Shown here in pieces: positions 17,961-27,000 of a DNA stretch of 64,000 bases. The notes beneath the pieces are model-generated. The model was not told the origin of the DNA. It made no database searches and was given only the letters and a program-made list of their open reading frames with translations. The DNA lies in contig NZ_NIFO01000001.1 of NCBI RefSeq assembly GCF_002233755.1, positions 620,001 through 684,000 on the forward strand, read 5' to 3'. Origin of the DNA: Acinetobacter piscicola (GTDB lineage: Bacteria > Pseudomonadota > Gammaproteobacteria > Pseudomonadales > Moraxellaceae). A program made the translations under genes and the position numbers. Position 1 is the stretch's first letter. Each line of letters starts with the position of its first letter.

Positions 17961-18348
17961 TAGCGCTCCTCAATATCATTTTCAAAAAACATTTGCTCAG
18001 ATTTTGAGTTTGGGTGAAGCCACTTTTTCAAAAATTTATATTATTCCATGTCGTGATGGCGTAGGTGCAGATTATTGGAATGCCGCATGTTTGCTTAAAA
18101 GCCAATTATCTGTTGATGAAATCATCACCTTATTAAAGAAAATGGAAGCAGATTCAGGTCGTGTTCGTCCTTCACACAATATCTCTTTAGATGTCGATTT
18201 GATTGCATGGGGCAACGATTTAACGCAAATGCAATTTAATCCTAAAAAATTACCATTGGCTTTGGATGTTAAGATTCCAATGTATGATATTTGGCAAGAT
18301 ATGTTATTCAATCATTCCAAGCATCCATTCCCTGTTATAGTTTTATAA
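17917..18348 (+). CDS. folK: Hydroxymethyl-dihydropteridine pyrophosphokinase
   Basis: 143 residues. The Mg-binding motif SLDVDLIAWG (LDxDL) and the upstream RVRPSHN identify HPPK, which pyrophosphorylates the FolB product. The N-terminus reads TETIFALALASNSAPQYHFQ, matching the usual IALGSN start. No ATG is available, so the TTG at 17917, inside folB, is the probable start, giving a 44-base overlap. The protein is shorter and more divergent than E. coli FolK (159 residues). Confidence 0.85.
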   Translation: MNATETIFALALASNSAPQYHFQKTFAQILSLGEATFSKIYIIPCRDGVGADYWNAACLLKSQLSVDEIITLLKKMEADSGRVRPSHNISLDVDLIAWGNDLTQMQFNPKKLPLALDVKIPMYDIWQDMLFNHSKHPFPVIVL

Positions 18349-18376
18349 GAATCTGAAAAGTTAGAAGGTTATAGTG

Positions 18377-18919
18377 ATGTATTTGAAATCATTGGTATTG
18401 TTGAGCACTGCGGTTTTATTTAGTGCGTGTACACATATACCTGAACAACCGATTCAACGATTAAACACAGAGGTTATATCAAAAGCAGAAGTTAAAAATC
18501 AGTCTGCGCAACAACGTGATAGTCATTTAAAACAAAGTGTTTTTGCTTATACAAAAGATTCATCTGCTTATGAGGTGGCTTTTGATGATCTGAATGGCGA
18601 TGGGCAACAAGATGCTTTAGTGCTTTTGAATGGTATGGATTGGTGTGGTTCAGGCGGTTGTACCATGCTAATTTTTAAAGGGAAACCGAACCAAGCATTT
18701 GAATTTTTGAGTAAAACAACTTTGGTTGATAGCCCCGTCTATTCAACAACGTATGTTAGTAATGGTTGGAAACAGTTGTTGGTTTATAGCCGAAAGCATG
18801 GGCAAGTGATGTTGAAATTTGATGGTGCAGTTTATCCATTAAATCCATCTTTATTACCTGTAGAGGCCACAAAATTAGCACCACACAATGATAAATTACT
18901 TTTTGGATTGAGTGAGTAG
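18377..18919 (+). CDS. Putative lipoprotein with EF-hand-like motif
   Basis: 180 residues from ATG 18377 (GTG 18374 is less likely; AGAAGG lies 8 bases upstream of the ATG). The signal peptide MYLKSLVLLSTAVLFSAC ends in a lipobox (FSAC), so it is probably lipid-anchored. A mid-protein FDDLNGDGQQDALVLL resembles a calcium-binding VCBS/dockerin loop, followed by DWCGSGGCTMLIF with a likely disulfide. Function unknown. It follows folK by 28 bases and may share its transcript. Confidence 0.75.
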   Translation: MYLKSLVLLSTAVLFSACTHIPEQPIQRLNTEVISKAEVKNQSAQQRDSHLKQSVFAYTKDSSAYEVAFDDLNGDGQQDALVLLNGMDWCGSGGCTMLIFKGKPNQAFEFLSKTTLVDSPVYSTTYVSNGWKQLLVYSRKHGQVMLKFDGAVYPLNPSLLPVEATKLAPHNDKLLFGLSE

Positions 18920-19020
18920 TTCTACTTATTCAATCGGTTATTGATTGAAAATATTCAAAGAAATTAACTGAGTAGAGTAGAAATTATTTAAAAAAGAGGT
19001 GTATTAGTATAAAAAGCGCA

Positions 19021-19080
19021 ATGCTATTTATTCTAAAACGTTTAAGTCCTTTCTTTGCTGAGTATATTCCTCACCGTTGA
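19021..19080 (+). other. Possible 19-codon ORF ending in a perfect palindrome
   Basis: ATG 19021 encodes MLFILKRLSPFFAEYIPHR and stops at TGA 19078. Its last codons lie in a 12-bp perfect inverted repeat, ATATTCCTCACC / GGTGAGGAATAT (19064-19095). No good ribosome-binding site is seen. The hairpin lacks a T tract on either strand, so it is not a classical terminator. Confidence 0.25.
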
Positions 19081-19112
19081 CATGGTGAGGAATATCAAAA
19101 ATAAAAAGTTTT

Positions 19113-19748
19113 TTAAATAAAATAACTGGTCTTGGTCATCAATTTAGAAATAGCCGTCATGGTGATTTTAACTGGAATGGGTAAATCAACACCGCCTGCG
19201 TCTAAAGCCGCATCACGATGATGTAATTCATCTTCATTCATCTGTACTAGAATTTTACGTGATCGTTCATCTTGCGCAGGCAGTTGGCTAATGTGATGTT
19301 GTAAATGCAAACTCACTTGACGTTCAGTTTCTGCAACAAAACCTAAACTGTATTTATCACCCGCGATACCTGCAAGTGCGCCCATGCCAAAAGAAAGTCC
19401 GTACCAAACAGGATTCAATAAACTGGTATGACTATCTAACTCTTTTAAACGGTCTTCACACCATGCCAAATGGTCTTGTTCTTCGATTGCAGCAAACTCC
19501 ATCTCACGGCGTACATTCGGCAGCTTTGCAGTTAAAGCTTGCCCATGATAAAGCGCTTGGGCACACACTTCACCTGTATGATTTACACGCATTAAACCCG
19601 CAACATGGCGAGCTTCACTGACAGCCAATTTGGTTTCTGTATCATTAGACGGATTTGCTCTTTGTGCAGACGTCGCGCCTGGTACTAAACTTCTTAAAGC
19701 TTGATCGAATGAATTGATCAGTTTATCAATGCCAGTATATTGACGCAT
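19113..19748 (-). CDS. coq7: Demethoxyubiquinone hydroxylase, Coq7 type
   Basis: 211 residues starting MRQYTGIDKLINSFDQAL (ATG 19748; the longer frame runs into the upstream gene). Di-iron ligands are visible in the ferritin-like bundle: VNHTGEVCAQALYHGQ, AIEEQDHLAWCEDRL, GFVAETERQVSLHL and MNEDELHHRDAAL, i.e. Glu/ExxH pairs. It carries out the penultimate hydroxylation of ubiquinone synthesis, replacing the flavin enzyme UbiF of E. coli. It lies directly downstream of the LplT-like transporter, with no gap. Confidence 0.95.
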   Translation of the reverse strand: MRQYTGIDKLINSFDQALRSLVPGATSAQRANPSNDTETKLAVSEARHVAGLMRVNHTGEVCAQALYHGQALTAKLPNVRREMEFAAIEEQDHLAWCEDRLKELDSHTSLLNPVWYGLSFGMGALAGIAGDKYSLGFVAETERQVSLHLQHHISQLPAQDERSRKILVQMNEDELHHRDAALDAGGVDLPIPVKITMTAISKLMTKTSYFI

Positions 19749-19749
19749 A

Positions 19750-21084
19750 TTAGTCCTCCAAAGAAGCTTGAGTTGTGGCAATCAGTGGTTTTAAACGAAT
19801 TAATAACCACGTACTAAAAATCGCACTGAGTATAGCGGTAATACAAAATAGAATTTTAATATCTATTTTTAAAATACTTAAGATAATTATAGAGAAAATC
19901 GCAGAGGAAACCATGAATATCGCATTAAAGATATTGTTGGCAGCAACCACACGTGCACGATGTGATTTAGGTGCATAGGCTTGCATCATGGCATATAAAG
20001 GAACGATATAGAATCCACCACTAATCCCCAATAGAGTAACAGCAAACATGACATGATAATAAGCAGCACCTGAATTAAACATGTCTGTAAGTGTCATTAA
20101 ATCGCCAGTACGTTCAGGAACGAAAGCTAAACTTGCGGCTAAATAAAGTGCAAAGACCGTTAAACCAATCGCACCGATCGGTACCATTTTAATATTAACT
20201 TCAGTCCCACCAATTTTACGGCACAGTAAAGAACCGACACCAATACCCACAGAAAAGAAAGTCAAAAGTAGACTCACGACATTTTCATTGGCATGTAGAT
20301 TTTGCTGTGTTAATTGGGGAATTTGTGTGAGGTATGTAGCTCCATAGAACCAATACCATGAGTTGCCTAAAAGGATGGTAAAAATTAAAGGTAAGCTTTT
20401 CGCATAACGAATTGTTTGAAAACTGGTGCGAAAGAAATTCCAGTCGATCTCTAAATCGGTATTGGTCGTGGGTTGTTTAAGGACAAAACGACTACATAGA
20501 TAACCAATCACTGCAATTGCTATGATGGTTAAGCAAATCCAAATCATATTGCCTTCAGAAAGCGAAATTACCGCTCCACCTAAAATCATACCAATTAAAA
20601 TGGCGATGGACGTTCCAGACTGAAATAGTGCATTTCCAGACATTAATTCATTGGGTTTTAAAATATCAGGCAAAATTGCGTATTTAATCGGCCCAAAGAA
20701 AGTACTATGGGTTCCCATTAGGAATAAAGCAAAAAGTAAAATCCATAAATTGCCCAATAAAAAACCAGCTGAAGCGATCAGCATGATAATAATTTCGAGT
20801 ATTTTGATACTTCGGACTAAAAATGAACGTTCGTACTTATCTGCAATTTGTCCTGCTGTCGCAGAAAAGATGAAATAAGGTAGAATAAATAACAATGCAG
20901 CAAGGTTGTTGAGTGTACTTATACTTGCAGATTGTTGTTGAATCCATCCATAGGTGATGACGAGCAAAAGCGATTGTTTATAAACATTATCGTTTAATGC
21001 ACCAAAAAATTGGGTAAGAAACATCGGCAAAAAACGCCGTGTAGCTAGAATATGCTCATTTTTTTCCATTGTAGATGACTTCAT
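19750..21084 (-). CDS. MFS transporter, LplT-like lysophospholipid translocator
   Basis: 444 residues (MKSSTMEKNEHILATRRFLP; ATG 21069 is an alternative start). It has 10-12 predicted membrane helices and the family opening RFLPMFLTQFFGALNDNVYKQSLLLV, plus AGQIADKYERSFLVRSIK and GPIKYAILPDIL. This matches LplT, which flips lysophospholipids across the inner membrane for re-acylation. In many genomes this transporter is fused to or beside the acyltransferase Aas; no such partner is present here. Co-transcription with coq7 is likely. Confidence 0.85.
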   Translation of the reverse strand: MKSSTMEKNEHILATRRFLPMFLTQFFGALNDNVYKQSLLLVITYGWIQQQSASISTLNNLAALLFILPYFIFSATAGQIADKYERSFLVRSIKILEIIIMLIASAGFLLGNLWILLFALFLMGTHSTFFGPIKYAILPDILKPNELMSGNALFQSGTSIAILIGMILGGAVISLSEGNMIWICLTIIAIAVIGYLCSRFVLKQPTTNTDLEIDWNFFRTSFQTIRYAKSLPLIFTILLGNSWYWFYGATYLTQIPQLTQQNLHANENVVSLLLTFFSVGIGVGSLLCRKIGGTEVNIKMVPIGAIGLTVFALYLAASLAFVPERTGDLMTLTDMFNSGAAYYHVMFAVTLLGISGGFYIVPLYAMMQAYAPKSHRARVVAANNIFNAIFMVSSAIFSIIILSILKIDIKILFCITAILSAIFSTWLLIRLKPLIATTQASLED

Positions 21085-21247
21085 TTAGTTATATATGAAA
21101 AATGTGGTGAAATAGTAACTATCATACAAAATCATGTATCATGTTTTAACCTTAAATCATGTTTAAAACCAATTGTTTTTGAGTCTCAGAAATATACATT
21201 GCCTAGTGTAAATTTCATTTAATATATTTAGATAATTAGAGCTTGGT

Positions 21248-23971
21248 ATGCCAGCAAAAATTAAATTTAAGAAATCTGTACTTGCACATTGTATGCATCT
21301 TCATTTCGATAGTTATCATATCAATAAACTGTTATGTGCAAGTGTTTTTTTAAGTGTTTTTGCTGCACCCGTAAGTTACGCAGCGTCAACTCAAGATGAT
21401 CAAAAGCAAGGAAATCAAGCAACTGAAATTATCAATACGCAAGAGCAATTAGAAACTGTTGCAAAACAACAAGGTTTGCCCAATGAGAAAATTGACCAAA
21501 TTGATGAAAAAATAGAACAAAGTCAGGCGGTAACATCTGTCGATAGTCTATCTATGCTTCAACAGCAAGAACAAAACTTGGGCGTTCAGGATGATTTTAA
21601 GCCGATTCAATTTGATGATCTTGAAGATTTACCGATTGCACCCGTTGATCAATCTTTAACGAATGAAATTTTTCAAGTGGCTGAAGAAGCAAAGAAAGAA
21701 GCGCTTGATTTTAGAAATGGTGTAACACAAACACCTGAAGTGGTTGTAAGCGACGCAACGCAGCAAGAAGTCTCAGAGATTACTCAAGCACCAGTCAATG
21801 TTGACCAACTCATACAAACGATTCGTTCTGATCAAGAGATTGCGGTAGAAAGAAATGATGCAGCGAAAACATTAACAGATCCGACTTTGAATGAAGAGAA
21901 ATCTGAAGAAATTAAAGTTGGTTTTTTTAAAGGTTTGATGAATAAAGTCATTAAACCACAAAGTAATGTGGCGACAATTCCAAAAATTACAGTAACGGTT
22001 GATGGTGCGCCGACAGTACTTGCCAATAATATTAAAGCGAAATTATCGACATTTACCCAAGAGGCATTTTTAGATTTTAATGGTTCTGTTCCGCAACTAA
22101 GAACGCTGACTGTGCAAGCAGCTCAAGCTGTTGGTTATTACAATGCGCAATTTAAGTTTTCAAAAGTTGATGATATACATTTAAAAGTGAATGTTGTTGC
22201 AAATAAACCCGTTATTTTAGAAGAACAAAATATAGAAGCGAGTGGTGCGGGAGCAAATCTCGCTCAATTCCAAGTGATACGAGTTTTGCCTGACTTAGAT
22301 GTAGGTGATATTTTTAATCATGGCTCGTATGAAACGACCAAGACGCGTATTGTCGATGCCGCAACCAATAACGGTTTTTTTGACAGTTATTGGCGCTTGC
22401 ATGATGTTAAAGTTGAGCAGCCACAAAATAAAGCCAAGATCAATTTAAAATATGAAACAGGTGAACGCTACAAATTAGGTCATGTTGAATTTAGAATGAG
22501 TGATCCTTCAAAGCCGTTACCGATCGATTTAAAAATCCTTGAATCTATGGCACCTTGGCAAGATGGCGCTGACTATACAGCATGGCGTGTCAATGGTTTG
22601 GCGAATAATTTAACCAACTCACGTTATTTTAACTATGCTTTAGTTGATGCGATTAAGCCTGATCCAATTGTAAAACCTTTAGAATTACCCGCAGATTTAC
22701 AAGCTTTGGTCGATCAGGAAAAAATCGCTGCGTCCTCATTTTCAGAACAAACGCAGGTTGAACAAACCAAGCAATCTAGTAAAGAAGTGACTCAGAATGT
22801 TGTCAATGAAAATCAATTCGCAGGTACTCAACAGGCGGATGTAAATCCAAGCCAAAGGCAATTACAAGTCCAACAAAAAGAAAAAGAATCTGAAGAAGAT
22901 TTGTTAAAAGATAAAGCACGTGAAGAAAAGAAAATTCCTGTGATTGTGACCTTAAATGCAGATCGTCTCAACAGCTTGGAAACAGGTATCGGTTTTGGAA
23001 CAGATACAGGCGTTCGTTTGCGTAGTCAGTATCGCCGTGCCATTGTGAATCATTTAGGGCATTCTTTTGACGCCAATTTTGAGTTATCTCAAATCCGTCA
23101 ATCTTTTGATACACGGTACAATATTCCTTATAAACACCCACTCAATGATTATATTAGTTTAGTCGCAGGTTATGAGCGTGAAGATCGTGGTGGTGTGGGT
23201 AATGATTTAGATCTCACTATTGACTCGGCAGTTGCTGGTGTAGACCGTATTATTAAAGGTTCTCGTAAAGAATGGCAGCATATTTTTGGTGTGCGTTATC
23301 GTTTAGACCGACTTAATCAAACGGGCGCAGTCGATATAGATGATATTCCAGATGCATTTTTAGTACCAGGCTCAAACGCAGTACAACAATCGCTATTATT
23401 TGGATATGAAGCAACGAAAACCGATAGTGATAACCGAGTAAATCCAACACGTGGCTTTAAGCAGTCTTATAAAATTCAAATGGGTAGTGAGTCTTTGCTC
23501 ACAGATACCGATATGGCAATCGCCAATGCAACGTGGAAAGGGTTATATTCATTGGGGAAAAACGATAATCATCAATTTGTTGGTGGTTTAGATGTAGGCT
23601 ATATTTTTGCCAAAGATTTTCAACAAGTGCCTTATAATTTAAGATTTTTTGCAGGTGGTGATCAAAGCCTAAGAGGTTTTGATTATAAAAGTCTTTCACC
23701 TGTTGAATATGGCTATGATGTTGGAGGGCAAGCTTTAGCTGTCGGATCATTAGAATATAACTATCAGTTTAAAGAAGGCTGGCGTGCAGCAATATTTAGT
23801 GATGTTGGTAATGCCTACGACAAAAGCTTTAGTAATAGTTCAGAGTATAGTTTAGGTTTAGGAATTCGTTGGAAATCTCCAATTGGTCCAATTCGAATAG
23901 ATTTAGCTTCGGGAGTATCAGATCCTGATCATCCGATTCGATTGCATTTCTATATCGGATCGCAACTTTAA
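21248..23971 (+). CDS. tamA: TamA, BamA-like outer-membrane translocation factor
   Basis: 907 residues against about 577 in E. coli. After a signal peptide (hydrophobic LLCASVFLSVFAAPVSYA, cleaved near 46) comes a Gln/Glu/Asp-rich low-complexity region (about 47-240), then POTRA domains (about 245-570) and a 16-strand barrel. The barrel holds the lid motif FFAGGDQSLRGFDYKS and ends in SQL. Low-complexity residues about 472-560 interrupt the third POTRA domain before IPVIVTLNADRLNSLETGIGFGTDTG. With TamB it forms the translocation and assembly module linking inner and outer membranes. tamB starts 59 bases downstream. Confidence 0.92.
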   Translation: MPAKIKFKKSVLAHCMHLHFDSYHINKLLCASVFLSVFAAPVSYAASTQDDQKQGNQATEIINTQEQLETVAKQQGLPNEKIDQIDEKIEQSQAVTSVDSLSMLQQQEQNLGVQDDFKPIQFDDLEDLPIAPVDQSLTNEIFQVAEEAKKEALDFRNGVTQTPEVVVSDATQQEVSEITQAPVNVDQLIQTIRSDQEIAVERNDAAKTLTDPTLNEEKSEEIKVGFFKGLMNKVIKPQSNVATIPKITVTVDGAPTVLANNIKAKLSTFTQEAFLDFNGSVPQLRTLTVQAAQAVGYYNAQFKFSKVDDIHLKVNVVANKPVILEEQNIEASGAGANLAQFQVIRVLPDLDVGDIFNHGSYETTKTRIVDAATNNGFFDSYWRLHDVKVEQPQNKAKINLKYETGERYKLGHVEFRMSDPSKPLPIDLKILESMAPWQDGADYTAWRVNGLANNLTNSRYFNYALVDAIKPDPIVKPLELPADLQALVDQEKIAASSFSEQTQVEQTKQSSKEVTQNVVNENQFAGTQQADVNPSQRQLQVQQKEKESEEDLLKDKAREEKKIPVIVTLNADRLNSLETGIGFGTDTGVRLRSQYRRAIVNHLGHSFDANFELSQIRQSFDTRYNIPYKHPLNDYISLVAGYEREDRGGVGNDLDLTIDSAVAGVDRIIKGSRKEWQHIFGVRYRLDRLNQTGAVDIDDIPDAFLVPGSNAVQQSLLFGYEATKTDSDNRVNPTRGFKQSYKIQMGSESLLTDTDMAIANATWKGLYSLGKNDNHQFVGGLDVGYIFAKDFQQVPYNLRFFAGGDQSLRGFDYKSLSPVEYGYDVGGQALAVGSLEYNYQFKEGWRAAIFSDVGNAYDKSFSNSSEYSLGLGIRWKSPIGPIRIDLASGVSDPDHPIRLHFYIGSQL

Positions 23972-24030
23972 TATTCACAGCCCCTAAAATAAATGAATGA
24001 TTAAAAATCAGTGAGAAATTTGGAAATAAT

Positions 24031-27000
24031 ATGACTGATGCAGAACATCAAGATGTTCAAAATGAACAACAAAGTAATCAATTAGAGCCTGAGCAAACGG
24101 CAAAGAAGCGTAATTTATTGCGTAATATTCTTTTGTCTGTACTTTTGATCATTGTTTTATTGGTTGCTGCATTAGCTGTTATGTTTAGTACAGATAAAGG
24201 CAGTAAGTTTTTACTTGATCGCGTTGCTGCAAGTCAAAAAATTATCCATTATCAATATGAAGGCGGTAATCTTTTACAAGGCATTATTCTTAAAAATATT
24301 ATTGTTAGTCTTAAGCCTGTTGATATTAAAATTGATCGAGCTAATGTTTCTCTAGGTTGGAGAGCTATTTTTGATAAAGAGATTCATTTAAGCCATGCTG
24401 ATGTCAATAATTTAAGAATTATTACGAAATTACCACCGAATAATGAACCTTTTAAGTTTAATGAAATCAAACTACCTTTTGTTTTACGTGTAGATAAGGG
24501 GGATGTTGATCATTTAGAGATCCAAACCCATTCTGCCAAAGTTGATTTTAACGACGTACATTTAGAAAAAGCACTTTGGTCTGGTACTGATTTAAAGTTT
24601 GAAAATTCAAGCATGGACATGGGCTATTTGTCTGTTAAAAATGCCAAAGGCAATATGGATTTTAAAGGGAAATATCCATTAAATGCGCAAGGTATTCTTC
24701 GCTTACCATCATTAAAAAGTTTAAATGTTCAAGATATCTATGTGCAAGCACGTGGCTCTTTAGACACGATTAAAGCGGGTGTCGCAACAAAAACACCAGA
24801 TATGTTAACGGGATGGGTTGTATTGCACCCAGTACGTCCAAATGTCCCTATGTTTGGTGCTTTAAATCTTAAAGATTACCATTGGCCATTGTTATTGGAA
24901 CAAGAGCTATTATCAAAGAATGGTATTGCAAAATTTCAAGGTGATATCAAAGGTTTAAACCTAGATGTTAATACAGATATTAGCGGAAAAAATATTCCAC
25001 AAGGTCAATATACTGGTTTGGCGCATACTGACCTAATCAATCAATTGAATATCAGTAATGTGAATGGTCAGTTGATGGGTGGCGCAGTGAATGCTGCAGG
25101 TCTAGTCAGTTGGCAAGATCACGTACATTGGGATGTCAAAGGGCGTTTAGATCGGATTAACCCAAAAGACAAACTGATTCCTCAAGTAATTCAAGATTTT
25201 CTACCTCCATCTTTAGATGCCAATATCGGTTCAATCGGCGCATTAAAACAAGGGTTGCATTTAACAGCAAATGTGGCTTTTGATAAGTATGAAACTTGGA
25301 ATGTAAAACTGGATCAAGCAGAGCAAAAAAGTAAAAAACCTGAACCGATGCTACTGGGTGTAGACTGGAAAAATATAGATCGAGCGGTTCCTTATGTCGG
25401 GTGGTTAAGTAGTCAGCAAGGTCAAGTCAATTTAGCCTTGCTTGAAGGTCAGCAAAATATTCATGTCGCAACCGTTGTTCGTAAAAATGAAAAAGGGACT
25501 TTGCCTACAGGTAAATATAATGCGCAACTAGATTTAAAAGGTAATGATTTACATATTCCAACGTTTAATTATTTAGCAGATCAGGGCAGCTTGTCGGGTA
25601 ATGCTGTGATTGAATTGCCGACAGAAAAGCGTCAATTAAAGTGGACGGCTTTATTGAATGCTAAAGATTTTAATCCACAATCTGTTGTGGCGGCTGCACC
25701 TGTTAATTTGTTAAATGGTCAGATTAAGGCAAATGGCTTTGCTAAACCTAATCAACAGCTTATGTCATTTGATGCTATTAATTTAACAGGAAGAATTGCT
25801 AATCAGGCTAATCCTGAAACGATTCAACTGACGGGTAAGAGTACTGCTGCGATTATTTTTGCTGATCAAAAAGCAGGTGGTGCATTTAAAAGCTTCGCTG
25901 TGAATTATGATGGCGCACTCCATGCAACTCAATTGAAACAAGGCAGTGGTTTATTAAAACTACGCATTTCTGGGACACCAGAATTGATCAAAATTTCAGA
26001 ATTACAGCATGACGGAATTGCAGGGAAAGTGTTTGCCAGTGGTTTAGTGCATATCGCCAATGGGTTCAGTTGGGATATCAATACATCATTGGTTCGTTTT
26101 AAACCGCAATACTTTGTTTCCTCAGTTCGTGGTGAAGTTTCGGGTAATGTTAAGACCCAGGGGAATTGGTCAGATAAGCAAAAACGAATCAATATTCAAC
26201 AATTGAATATTGCAGGCATGATTAATAATAAGCCTTTGCGTGGTCGTGGTAATTTGGCAATCATGCTGAATTCGGATCAAAAAGGTTTTATTCCTCAGCA
26301 GTTTGAGGCAAATAACTTATTCCTGTCCTATGCCAACAATCAAGTTCAGGCAACGGGAAATGCACAAAATCTTCGATTAAAAGTAAATGCACCTGCTTTG
26401 TATGAAATCTATCCAGGATTGCGTGGTAAAGCATATGGTTATTTAAATCTGCAAGTACAGCCTCGTTTGAGTGCAACTGCAAACTTGATAGTCGATGGTT
26501 TTAGCTTTAATGATATCAGTATTAAAAAGCTCAGTTTGAAAGGCGAATTACCTACATCTGAAGTGATACCTTCAAAAATGGTTGCGCAAATGGATACTTT
26601 GCGTAGCGGTAATCGTGAAATTCAACATGCTGCGATGACTTTATCTGGAACGCGAAAGGCACATTTACTGCAATTACAAGGTTGGAATTATTATTCAAAA
26701 TTCTATGTGCAATTAGCGGGTGGTTTTAATGCGCAGAATGATTGGTTAGGACAAGTGCAAAAAGGCGAGTTCGATTCGGTTCGTGCTCATTTACTTCAGC
26801 AAAAGAATGCGCCGATCATTTACTCATCTGCAAAAGCAGAATTATACATTGGACAGCATTGTTGGCAGAGCCAACAAAGCCAGTTATGTTTTGATCAGCC
26901 GATACGAGCAAGTCAAAAGAGTGGAAACGTTTCATTTTTAACTCAAAATTTAGATTTAAATGATTTCGCTGCATTTATGCCTGCTGGCTTAGCATTAACA

